Of a stretch of DNA of 27,943 bases, positions 22,875 through 27,859 are shown piece by piece. The notes beneath the pieces are model-generated. The model searched no databases. It had not been told where the DNA came from and saw only the letters and a list, made by a program, of their open reading frames with translations. The DNA is from a virus. Position numbers and translations under genes: made by a program. Location of the stretch: IMG/VR virus record IMGVR_UViG_3300028806_000133, positions 1 through 27,943 of that record; one strand, written 5' to 3'. Numbering within the stretch: position 1 is the first letter of the stretch; each line of letters opens with the position of its first letter.

Positions 22875-23042
22875 TCAACTACCGTTCACGATGCGCTGTA
22901 CCTCGCGCTCCATGTCCTCGATTTCCTCGATCTTTGCTTCATGCTCGTGGCAGTAATCGCCTTGGCAGGGTCGATCACATGTCACAGCAACGTCGCCCAC
23001 AACCAACTCGTACTTGCACATGCTGAAGCTTTTGATAGTCAT
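22875..23042 (-). CDS. Small Cys/His-rich protein, 55 aa, 3' end inside the TnpB element
   Basis: MTIKSFSMCKYELVVGDV opens the protein, which carries Cys9, Cys22, Cys26, Cys31, His32 and His34, a likely zinc site, and then an acidic helix (EAKIEEIEDMEREVQRIV). It lies three bases after the lysozyme stop. The predicted TnpB-element boundary falls in codon 53; the last codons (NGS, stop) are then supplied by the element. Without it, the frame runs on into the sigma factor gene. It is thus either a small zinc protein or the cut-off N-terminus of a longer one. Confidence 0.65.
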   Translation of the reverse strand: MTIKSFSMCKYELVVGDVAVTCDRPCQGDYCHEHEAKIEEIEDMEREVQRIVNGS

Positions 23043-23045
23043 GAA

Positions 23046-23477
23046 TTACACACCGTTAAACTCATCGGTCTCGCTTTGTCTGCGTCTGAGTAGCCCGGCG
23101 ATGACTTGACCGCTTGAGTGATCCCACTTGTCTATCTCGACTGCCGCACCTGCGAAATCACCAGCGTTGAGTAGCTTGAGCATTGTGCTGGATAGGAAGT
23201 TGCCGACGCCGAGGTTAAAGACCCAATCGACCATTGCGTCGAACTGACCTTGAGTAAGGGAGACAGTCACATAGCGGTTTACAGCGATGCAGGCGGCTTG
23301 CACATCTTCGAGCAGCCAATCGTCGGCCTGTTGTTGGGTGATGGGGGGCGAAGCTGCGTTGATACCGAAGGTATGACCCCAGCCCTGAGTCCAAACACCC
23401 TTGATGTCTTGGTACGCAGTTAGAGAGCAGGATTCAAATTGCTCAGTGAGTTTCAGGCCAGAGGCGGAATAGTCCAT
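23046..23477 (-). CDS. Endolysin, GH24 lysozyme (muramidase), 143 aa
   Basis: Cuts peptidoglycan to release progeny. The N-terminus matches T4/P22-type lysozymes: 'F-E-S-C-S-L-T-A-Y-Q-D-I-K-G-V-W-T-Q-G-W-G-H-T', with the E-8aa-D-5aa-T catalytic triad at Glu15, Asp24 and Thr30. 'F-D-A-M-V-D-W-V-F-N-L-G' and the C-terminal 'L-L-R-R-R-Q-S-E' are also typical. There is no signal peptide, so a holin is needed, but none is obvious. Length is normal. The ATG follows GGGAG closely and TATTAG by five bases. Confidence 0.93.
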   Translation of the reverse strand: MDYSASGLKLTEQFESCSLTAYQDIKGVWTQGWGHTFGINAASPPITQQQADDWLLEDVQAACIAVNRYVTVSLTQGQFDAMVDWVFNLGVGNFLSSTMLKLLNAGDFAGAAVEIDKWDHSSGQVIAGLLRRRQSETDEFNGV

Positions 23478-23482
23478 ACTCC

Positions 23483-23998
23483 CTAATACCGTCTTTTAGC
23501 CAATTCCTCCTTCGTCCAGATCACAATTGGGGCGGCGTACTTGGGCAAAGACTTGTCATGAATGCCTGTAAAGGTGGTCTCAATGTCCCGTTTAAGTGCC
23601 TCTACTTGCTCTGATGTGATGGGTGGGGTGTTGTCGCTCTCATCAAGGTCGGTTCTATGCCCCTTGCCCTTGCCTGCGTGGTTCGCATCGCCATACGTTC
23701 TCCACTTCTGGTAATGACGACCGCACATGCCACGGGCCGCGTATTTGCGCGTGCAGTCGCCAATGGTGCATTGCTTTGAAAGGTTCTTACGCGGAGTTCG
23801 CCATGCGATCCCGAGGAACTTAGCAACGTCTTCGAGACCTATGCAGTTTGGGTATGCCTCTTTGATGAGCTTGTAGAACCGCGCCGGGCCCATATCCATC
23901 CGCACATTCACCTCAGCGGAAGGTAAGTTCAGCCGAAGCAAGGCTTCAAGCTGTGTGCGGAACTCTTCAAGATTTGTGGGAGTTGGATTGCGGCTCAT
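23483..23998 (-). CDS. Zinc-finger DNA-binding-type protein, 171 aa
   Basis: Residues 76-103 carry 'C-T-I-G-D-C-T-R-K-Y-A-A-R-G-M-C-G-R-H-Y-Q-K-W' (three Cys and one His), a zinc motif seen in many phage and HNH-associated proteins. The N-terminal part (residues 25-70) may be a helical DNA-binding domain, and the C-terminus includes ITSEQVEALKRDIE. No nuclease residues are evident. It lacks an SD and starts five bases after TATTAG. Likely a regulator or accessory DNA-binding protein. Confidence 0.65.
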   Translation of the reverse strand: MSRNPTPTNLEEFRTQLEALLRLNLPSAEVNVRMDMGPARFYKLIKEAYPNCIGLEDVAKFLGIAWRTPRKNLSKQCTIGDCTRKYAARGMCGRHYQKWRTYGDANHAGKGKGHRTDLDESDNTPPITSEQVEALKRDIETTFTGIHDKSLPKYAAPIVIWTKEELAKRRY

Positions 23999-24004
23999 AG
24001 AGCC

Positions 24005-24013
24005 TAATACTCA
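24005..24013 (-). promoter_or_regulatory. TGAGTATTA motif, copy 2
   Basis: Minus strand, followed by G, five bases and the ATG at 23998. It also includes the TGA stop of a 21-codon ORF. Same layout as copy 1. Confidence 0.4.
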
Positions 24014-24076
24014 GATCGTGCAGGCAGTGCATTTGCTCGATACAACCTGTCCGTGATTACAGAAAAACTCGTTCAT
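24011..24076 (-). CDS. Micro-ORF, 21 aa, zinc-knuckle-like
   Basis: The peptide begins MNEFFCNHGQVVSSKC and ends TACTI. Cys6, His8, Cys16 and Cys19 could bind a metal. Its ATG overlaps the preceding stop (ATGA) and GGAG lies upstream, so translation is plausible despite the size. Confidence 0.4.
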   Translation of the reverse strand: MNEFFCNHGQVVSSKCTACTI

Positions 24077-24261
24077 TGTTCCGCTCCTTCAGGATGTCCA
24101 TCGCACGCTTGGTGTGACTCGCACAGCCAATCGTCGTAGACTTTGTTGCCATAGCGATCAATGCCTTCGGCACGACCACAGCCGCACGCATCGTGATTTA
24201 TGGCGAGATACCGCCAACCGTTATAGCCTTGCGGCTTCGGGTCTGATGGTAGATAGATCAC
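24073..24261 (-). CDS. Small Cys-rich protein, 62 aa
   Basis: I chose the GTG at 24261 because GAGGAG stands just upstream and it limits the overlap with the previous gene to 41 bases; in-frame ATGs at 24342 and 24390 are alternatives with no SD. The product is ordered (MIYLPSDPKPQGYNGWRYLA) with CGC and a later Cys/His group (LCESHQACDGH), so zinc binding is likely. Function unknown. Confidence 0.55.
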   Translation of the reverse strand: MIYLPSDPKPQGYNGWRYLAINHDACGCGRAEGIDRYGNKVYDDWLCESHQACDGHPEGAEQ

Positions 24262-24478
24262 TTCTGCTCCTCGGTCGGCAGTCCAAAGGGAGTGCGACCA
24301 TTGGTTTACCAGCCATGAAATCTCCGAGTGATTGTGGCTCATAAGGAGAGTTGGCTGCTGCGGCACGGGCGGCTTGAGTCGTGCGATCATGGTCGGCTTT
24401 GATCGCAGCGGCGACACGCAATCGGCGTGCTGCTTTCTCTTTGGGCGATGCCTTCGGATTGTACTTCTCATAAACCAT
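24221..24478 (-). CDS. Small basic, Ala/Arg-rich protein, 85 aa
   Basis: I took the ATG at 24478 (MVYEKYNPKASPKEK), which has GGAG 8 bases upstream and lies downstream of a strong promoter. The ATG at 24496 would fall in the -10 box. The protein is basic, with an Ala/Arg helix (RRLRVAAAIKADHDRTTQ) that could bind nucleic acid. It starts a short transcript toward the lysozyme. Confidence 0.6.
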   Translation of the reverse strand: MVYEKYNPKASPKEKAARRLRVAAAIKADHDRTTQAARAAAANSPYEPQSLGDFMAGKPMVALPLDCRPRSRSDLSTIRPEAARL

Positions 24479-24494
24479 AAACGTCTCCACGTCC

Positions 24495-24524
24495 ATTATA
24501 CCACAGTCGCATTTGATCTGTCAC
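24495..24524 (-). promoter_or_regulatory. Host-type promoter with extended -10
   Basis: GTGACA (24524-24519), 18-base spacer, then TATAAT (24500-24495) with TG one base before it. It has the best -10 box in the window and should start transcription about 8-10 bases before the ATG at 24478. Confidence 0.75.
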
Positions 24525-24525
24525 G

Positions 24526-24801
24526 TCACCGTCGTCGTTCTGCAATACCAGTTTGCCCACCAGACTTTGCAGGCTGGGTGCGTTGTTGCCTCGGAACAGA
24601 AGGTAGCCTTCGTCCCATGCTTCGCCGATCTTCGAGAGGCTCTATATCAACCTTGATGGTGAGTCTCATACAGTCGGGATGCGTCTCAGTGCCCTTCGGT
24701 TTGAAATCCCATCGAGCGCCTGCGAAGAATCCGTTATCGTTGAGATGTTGTCTCAACAGCCGGATCGCTTCATACAACACTGATGCGTCTGGTTGTTTCA
24801 T
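24526..24801 (-). CDS. Small phage protein, 91 aa
   Basis: The ATG at 24801 overlaps the preceding stop (ATGA), so it is preferred to an earlier one at 24813. The N-terminal two thirds look folded (ASVLYEAIRLLRQHL, then GARWDFKPKGTE, MRLTIKVDIEPL). The tail is basic and disordered. Family not recognised. Confidence 0.6.
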   Translation of the reverse strand: MKQPDASVLYEAIRLLRQHLNDNGFFAGARWDFKPKGTETHPDCMRLTIKVDIEPLEDRRSMGRRLPSVPRQQRTQPAKSGGQTGIAERRR

Positions 24802-24986
24802 GGCTCGACCCATTGTCCAGAGATGTCATCCCAGAACGCATCTGGCGTGTGTGGCTTTTGGTGGTACTCAGTCGCAAGATGGTTGACGACATCCTCAGCG
24901 TCCTCGCCGATCCAGTCTGGACAACGAACGCACTTGTACCCTGTAAATGGGACGATACCCTCACCCAATGGGATCATTTCACTCAT
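24798..24986 (-). CDS. Small zinc-knuckle-like protein, 62 aa
   Basis: SD AAGGAG precedes the ATG at 24986, which overlaps the previous gene's end. The peptide has CVRC followed by H and H spaced as in a C2H2 finger (YKCVRCPDWIGEDAEDVVNH, then EYH). Function unknown. Confidence 0.6.
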   Translation of the reverse strand: MSEMIPLGEGIVPFTGYKCVRCPDWIGEDAEDVVNHLATEYHQKPHTPDAFWDDISGQWVEP

Positions 24987-25269
24987 GTTCCTTCTCCTTG
25001 GCTGGGATGGACGGGAACCCGTCCATTTCTTCATCCGCTCGTTTCTGTCCTCGGTCGGTATGTGGGAAATCAATTGCTATTCCAGCTTGCGCTTTGTGGT
25101 AGCCAAACTGAACACCCATCTTGAACGCCTTCTTCAATTCGCCGAGGCTGAACTTTTGGTGCTCACGCGGATGCGCCAGTATTCGCTTGAACCGTTCGAG
25201 TACACGGGCAGCGAACCATGACGGATTGTGGTGCGTGTATCGGTTGTTATTCAAACCACGGACTCTCAC
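24979..25269 (-). CDS. Small phage protein, 96 aa
   Basis: Starts with GTG overlapping the previous stop (GTGA), with AAGGAGG just upstream, inside a 26-bp repeat. The middle is helical and basic (RVLERFKRILAHPREHQ; ELKKAFKMGVQFGYHKAQ). It begins MRVRG, as does the next gene upstream, because both starts lie in the repeat. Family not recognised. Confidence 0.6.
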   Translation of the reverse strand: MRVRGLNNNRYTHHNPSWFAARVLERFKRILAHPREHQKFSLGELKKAFKMGVQFGYHKAQAGIAIDFPHTDRGQKRADEEMDGFPSIPAKEKEHE

Positions 25270-25280
25270 TTTTCCTCCTT
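25255..25280. repeat. 26-bp exact direct repeat at a gene joint, copy A
   Basis: Matches 25416-25441, offset 161. On the minus strand it holds AAGGAGG, the last codons of one gene, its TGA and the GTG start of the next. Confidence 0.95.
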
Positions 25281-25430
25281 TTGGGTCTCAATCGACTGAT
25301 TTGGGGCCTCGAAGCCGTTGTTCGCAGCCGCAACTTCGGCTTCGAGTCGCTTGACCCATTCAATCAGGCGCTTCATCTCTCGCCGGGCCTGTGCACAGCA
25401 GATACAGATTTCCTCACCACGGACTCTCAC
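25266..25430 (-). CDS. Small coiled-coil protein, 54 aa
   Basis: GTG start within the second copy of the 26-bp repeat, overlapping the upstream stop (GTGA). It begins MRVRGEEICICCAQ, has three close Cys residues, and then a heptad helix (MKRLIEWVKRLEAEVAAAN). It ends KEEK like its upstream neighbour, again because of the repeat. A longer reading from 25607 would overlap the neighbour fully and was not used. Confidence 0.55.
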   Translation of the reverse strand: MRVRGEEICICCAQARREMKRLIEWVKRLEAEVAAANNGFEAPNQSIETQKEEK

Positions 25431-25441
25431 TTTTCCTCCTT
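25416..25441. repeat. 26-bp exact direct repeat at a gene joint, copy B
   Basis: Same block as 25255-25280, at the joint between the 82-aa Cys-rich gene and the 54-aa gene. Confidence 0.95.
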
Positions 25442-25675
25442 GGACTGCCGATTCTTGCAGATCAGAAGGTGTGCATCTATCGCCGCACAGATACATTCCA
25501 ATCCTTCCCACGGTTCCGGCTGACTGTGATAGTGCGTGCATTCGCTCAGTGGCTTCGCCTCGTCCTTGAAATAGTCGTGACCGCAGTGGAAACACATCCC
25601 AGCCCACACGCCGTCCTTACGATCCCAGCACCCACATTTGCAGTCGTCTTCGTCGTTTGTCGGCACTTGCTTCAT
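25427..25675 (-). CDS. Cys-rich zinc-finger-type protein, 82 aa
   Basis: AGGAG precedes the ATG. Nine Cys and several His are spread as CKCGC, CFHCGH, CTHYH and CIC, fitting two metal sites. Small multi-zinc proteins are common among early phage genes and often bind host proteins or nucleic acid. Exact role unknown. Confidence 0.65.
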   Translation of the reverse strand: MKQVPTNDEDDCKCGCWDRKDGVWAGMCFHCGHDYFKDEAKPLSECTHYHSQPEPWEGLECICAAIDAHLLICKNRQSKEEK

Positions 25676-25684
25676 GCTTATCTC

Positions 25685-25855
25685 CTACTCTCCTGTTTTA
25701 ATACTCATCTTCAAGCGAAACGCCTCATCCAGAAATCGGTTGGCGAGTAGGTAGATGACGGCGTTGGGCGTATCCAGCGGCATTAACTGCACCGCAAGTG
25801 TGAGCGCACGTTTCATGTTGAGGTTGGCTTGCGCCTTAATTGCTTTGGGAACCAT
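25685..25855 (-). CDS. Small helical protein, 56 aa
   Basis: The ATG at 25855 has AAGGAG in good position and is preferred to one at 25933. The protein is helical (MVPKAIKAQANLNMKRALTL, then AVIYLLANRFLDEAFRL). Its last codons contain a TGAGTATTA motif. It overlaps the previous gene by 20 bases. Confidence 0.6.
   Translation of the reverse strand: MVPKAIKAQANLNMKRALTLAVQLMPLDTPNAVIYLLANRFLDEAFRLKMSIKTGE
25699..25707 (-). promoter_or_regulatory. TGAGTATTA motif, copy 3
   Basis: Within the 3' end of the 56-aa gene, about 25 bases before the ATG at 25675, which has its own SD. It could be an internal start, or coding by chance. Confidence 0.25.
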
Positions 25856-25988
25856 CGCGAATCTCCTTGAACTCCTTAGGGTGGTCACGCTTGATTTCAG
25901 CGAGAATCTCCCGCAGTTGGTCGCCGTGGTCAAACAGGCGGTGGAACCTCACCCACTCATTAGCGGTGAGACGCCCCGGCCCATTCAT
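25836..25988 (-). CDS. Small protein, 50 aa
   Basis: MNGPGRLTANEWVRFHRLFD opens an acidic/basic helical protein ending KEIRDGSQSN. It overlaps the genes on both sides (29 and 20 bases). SD is weak (AAGAA). Its coding-like composition supports it. Family unknown. Confidence 0.5.
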   Translation of the reverse strand: MNGPGRLTANEWVRFHRLFDHGDQLREILAEIKRDHPKEFKEIRDGSQSN

Positions 25989-26136
25989 GTGGTTTCTTGC
26001 GACCCGCAAGCTCAAGCACGAGCCTCACCTTGCCGAGGGTCTCATCACAGGAATAACCTCCCGATGCAAAGTCGAGTACAGGCAGACACTCTTCAAGCAA
26101 GTCCAACAACTTTGATTCATTCACAGTGATTGGCAT
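25960..26136 (-). CDS. Small protein, 58 aa
   Basis: ATG directly follows the TAA of the 119-aa gene. A leucine-rich acidic helix (SKLLDLLEECLPVLDFAS) is followed by SCDETLGKVRLVLELAG and a polar tail. Reads as a folded two-helix protein. Function unknown. Confidence 0.55.
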   Translation of the reverse strand: MPITVNESKLLDLLEECLPVLDFASGGYSCDETLGKVRLVLELAGRKKPHEWAGASHR

Positions 26137-26496
26137 TTACAAATCCTCCTCATCGTTTTTAGCGTCACCTTGTGGAACGTTATCCTCGGCAAACTGGTCG
26201 AGCTTGGCTTGGAGCTTCTTGAGCTTCTGGTCAACCTTGCTGTGATCCTCACGGGTAACACGGCGGGGACAGGCAGCGTCGAGCTTACGGGCAATGAATT
26301 TGTCGAGCATGGGCTCCTTCCTCTTCTCGTCATTGGCAAGGCAGGTGTGAGCGGCACGGACAGGGTTGCTGGAGTTATTGATGGCACCAGCGGTGCCAGA
26401 TAACCAGCCCAGATACTCGATGTGCAGCGGCGGGAGCCCGCCAAGTTGCAGCGCCTTCACGGTTTCATCTGTTAGCAGTTGTGATGGTGGAAACAT
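26137..26496 (-). CDS. Phage protein, 119 aa, first gene of the minus-strand small-gene operon
   Basis: GAGGA lies upstream of the ATG. The N-terminal half is folded (MFPPSQLLTDETVKALQLGG, HIEYLGWLSG); the C-terminal half is a charged helix (VDQKLKKLQAKLDQFAED) with an acidic end. Not recognised. A TGAGTATTA motif about 100 bases upstream (26599-26607) may drive the operon that runs toward 24 kb. Confidence 0.6.
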   Translation of the reverse strand: MFPPSQLLTDETVKALQLGGLPPLHIEYLGWLSGTAGAINNSSNPVRAAHTCLANDEKRKEPMLDKFIARKLDAACPRRVTREDHSKVDQKLKKLQAKLDQFAEDNVPQGDAKNDEEDL

Positions 26497-26849
26497 GTGA
26501 TCCTCATAGTCTGGTGGGGGCCTCAGCTATGAGTCTGAAACCCCTCACCGATCAAAACTTTGGGGAGCAAATCCCAAAGTGGCAAGCAGCCTACTTCTTA
26601 ATACTCAAGTCCAGCCGAAACCCATGTGACAGGCTGGGGTTGCTGTTGGTTTTGGGGTTTGAGAGCGAAGCTCGACCTGCTCGACAGGGAGGAGGCATAA
26701 GTACGTAGGCCCTTCTCCATGTTGGAGCATTCGCTCCTTCGAACTTCAACACCTAAAACCTTAAGCAACATCAACGCATGAACACCTAAGCACGTAAGCA
26801 ACGTTAGCAACGTTACGTAACGTAAGAACGTTAAAACATTAGAGGGTCT
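26497..26849. other. Gene-free region with hairpins and short repeats; origin candidate
   Basis: No supported gene in 353 bases. It has CTCATAG/CTATGAG (26504-26533), an 8-bp ACTTTGGG/CCCAAAGT hairpin followed on the minus strand by TTTTG (26557-26580), TGAGTATTA (26599-26607), two tandem GCAACGTTA units (26798-26815) and a 14-bp palindrome ACGTTACGTAACGT (26810-26823). Next to it stands a large inverted repeat. Repeats of this kind fit a replication origin or operator array. Confidence 0.45.
26599..26607 (-). promoter_or_regulatory. TGAGTATTA motif, copy 4
   Basis: In the gene-free region, about 100 bases before the ATG at 26496. Candidate start signal for the small-gene operon. Confidence 0.35.
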
Positions 26850-26890
26850 CTAAGAGGCGTCTAAGAGGCTCTTAGAGGCTCTTAGAGACC
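26845..26890. repeat. Large imperfect inverted repeat, 46 bp
   Basis: GGTCTCTAAGAG at one end and CTCTTAGAGACC at the other pair perfectly; inside is a CTAAGAG-G-CTCTTAG palindrome, so the whole can fold as a stem of about 22 bp. It covers the last codons and stop of the minus-strand gene at 26850. It could be a terminator for both directions or part of an origin. Confidence 0.8.
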
Positions 26891-27113
26891 GGGCGAATCG
26901 GGGCAGGCGATGTGGGTCGCCACTTGCTCTACTGCAACCGCAACTGCGCGTGCCTTGTTTTTGTCGTAGGTGACTACCAGTGATGGGTTTCTGATTCCCG
27001 CAATCACAATCACAGAGCCATCTGGCCCCACTGCCGATTCTTTGAGGATTCGCCGCTCGGCAGCGCACAACCAACATCCCAAACCGTTGACCTGTTAAAT
27101 CCACTGCTTTCAT
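26850..27113 (-). CDS. Zinc-ribbon phage protein of the 'DLTGQRFG' type, 87 aa
   Basis: Residues 5-60 match a zinc-ribbon module often found in phage proteins and before HNH or AP2 domains: 'D-L-T-G-Q-R-F-G-x-L-V-V', 'W-L-C-D-C-D-C-G-N', 'L-R-x-x-x-x-x-S-C-G-C'. The four or more Cys bind zinc; DNA binding is usual. The C-terminus is encoded by the inverted repeat and is repetitive (SLRASKSLLDAS). The ATG at 27113 falls where transcription from the promoter at 27121-27149 should begin, so the mRNA may be leaderless. A longer reading from 27629 crosses that promoter and is rejected. Confidence 0.7.
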   Translation of the reverse strand: MKAVDLTGQRFGMLVVRCRAANPQRIGSGARWLCDCDCGNQKPITGSHLRQKQGTRSCGCSRASGDPHRLPRFARSLRASKSLLDAS

Positions 27114-27120
27114 GACTCTC

Positions 27121-27149
27121 ATATTACCATGGGTTGACGAAAGAGTCAA
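27121..27149 (-). promoter_or_regulatory. Leftward promoter of the zinc-ribbon gene
   Basis: TTGACT (27149-27144), 17-base spacer, TAATAT (27126-27121) with TG one base ahead. Predicted start at about 27114, next to the ATG. Confidence 0.6.
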
Positions 27150-27150
27150 C
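27133..27150. promoter_or_regulatory. Palindromic operator candidate between divergent promoters
   Basis: GTTGAC, six bases, GTCAAC. Each arm holds one -35 box, one for each direction, so a dimeric repressor here would block both. Confidence 0.55.
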
Positions 27151-27163
27151 GTCGTTATATCAT
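27134..27163 (+). promoter_or_regulatory. Rightward promoter
   Basis: TTGACG (27134-27139), 18-base spacer, TATCAT (27158-27163). It points toward the plus-strand small genes. Confidence 0.5.
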
Positions 27164-27213
27164 GGCGGTAATCTGAGTCGGACTTTGCACCGCCCACTCC
27201 ACCAATTCCGCCT

Positions 27214-27304
27214 GAGTTACCTAAGTAATGGCACTTCGGTGCCATAGACAGCAAAACTACAATGCGATACAATGTAGTTAGTTGCTGGGAGGCAACCATG
27301 AATG
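27214..27304 (+). promoter_or_regulatory. 91-bp expression cassette, copy A
   Basis: In order: GAGTTACCTAAGTAA (a decayed copy of a gene end), a hairpin ATGGCAC-TTCG-GTGCCAT (27228-27245), TAGACA (27245-27250), 17-base spacer, TACAAT (27268-27273), GTTGC-TGGGAG-GCAAC (27281-27296; the SD GGGAG is in the loop), then ATGAATG. It matches 27769-27859 over its whole length. Confidence 0.85.
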
Positions 27305-27487
27305 GAAGTAAACCTGAGGAGCGGTGATAAGGTGAAGGCCAATAGCAAAATCTATCGCTACATGTATTTTCCAATGCCCGATGGGACAGATGGCTACTGG
27401 ATTGCCCCAAGCGGATTGTCCGTATACCACCCCAACACTCTTGCCAAAATCGAAGCAGCCATCGCTGCTGGAAAGCTGGTGCGCTAA
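27302..27487 (+). CDS. Small plus-strand protein, 61 aa
   Basis: The second ATG of ATGAATG gives the long frame (MEVNLRSGDKVKANSKIYRY ... AAIAAGKLVR). The first ATG (27298) opens only nine codons, which might be a control peptide. The product is a small alpha/beta protein of unknown function. Its stop overlaps the next start (TAATG). Expressed from cassette A. Confidence 0.65.
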   Translation: MEVNLRSGDKVKANSKIYRYMYFPMPDGTDGYWIAPSGLSVYHPNTLAKIEAAIAAGKLVR

Positions 27488-27783
27488 TGGAAACCGAACT
27501 GACGTACACGCAAGAGCAGAAGTTGAAAGCCGCCGCCAAACGATTCAAATTCACCGACGCCGAGCTTGTTGACGGCGCTGCCTGTGTTGGATGGGATAAC
27601 CACAGCGGCGATGATTGGGTCACCATCAACGCTAACGGGGAGCCTTGGGACTATATCCCCTACGACAAGTTGAAGAAAACCATCCAGCGGATACTCGGTC
27701 GTCCGAGGATGGATTTGGTCTGGGACGGAGAAGAACGGGAATGGCATGACCCGCTCTGGGAAGCCGCCGAGTTACCGAAGTAA
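27487..27783 (+). CDS. Small plus-strand protein, 98 aa
   Basis: Coupled by TAATG to the 61-aa gene. Begins METELTYTQEQKLKAAAKRF; then Trp/Asp-rich central part (GWDNHSGDDWVTINANGEPWDY) and a helical end (KKTIQRILGR, WEAAELPK). No family recognised. Its last codons and stop (GAGTTACCGAAGTAA) lie at the start of cassette B and resemble the decayed gene end before cassette A. Confidence 0.65.
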   Translation: METELTYTQEQKLKAAAKRFKFTDAELVDGAACVGWDNHSGDDWVTINANGEPWDYIPYDKLKKTIQRILGRPRMDLVWDGEEREWHDPLWEAAELPK

Positions 27784-27859
27784 TGGCACTTTCGTGCCAT
27801 TGCCAGACTAACTACAATGCGATACAATGTATCTAGTTGCTGGGAGGCAACCATGAATG
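27769..27859 (+). promoter_or_regulatory. 91-bp expression cassette, copy B
   Basis: Same order as copy A: gene end, hairpin AATGGCAC-TTTC-GTGCCATT (27782-27801), TTGCCA (27800-27805), 17-base spacer, TACAAT (27823-27828), SD in a GTTGC/GCAAC hairpin loop (27836-27851), ATGAATG. Confidence 0.85.

Larger units (their letters stand above)
21720..22884 (-). mobile_element. IS200/IS605-type element with tnpB only, about 1,165 bp
   Basis: TnpB is flanked by two matching perfect hairpins, each with AATCCCAGA on its left foot (minus strand). The right hairpin is preceded by GAAT and followed 8 bases later by TCAA, the same guide/cleavage pair as IS608. The left hairpin is preceded by CAAT; by the IS608 pairing rule that predicts cleavage after TGAA, which is found 20 bases outside the hairpin (22888-22885). 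No tnpA is present, so movement would need a transposase in trans. The right end is better supported than the left. Confidence 0.75.

Noticed and set aside
26497-26640. tRNA-like end (CCCCCACCA on the minus strand)
   Set aside because: No matching 5' acceptor strand, T-arm or anticodon arm could be drawn.
26598-26810. 70-codon minus-strand frame in the gene-free region
   Set aside because: No SD, unlikely composition, and it covers hairpins and short repeats; not supported as a gene.
27228-27245. Cassette hairpin as a rho-independent terminator
   Set aside because: Stem and TTCG loop are good, but no U-tract follows on either strand; listed only as a part of the cassette.
27114-27629. Long N-terminal extension of the 87-aa zinc-ribbon gene
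   Set aside because: It would cross divergent promoters and the plus-strand genes; the recognisable domain begins at the ATG at 27113.
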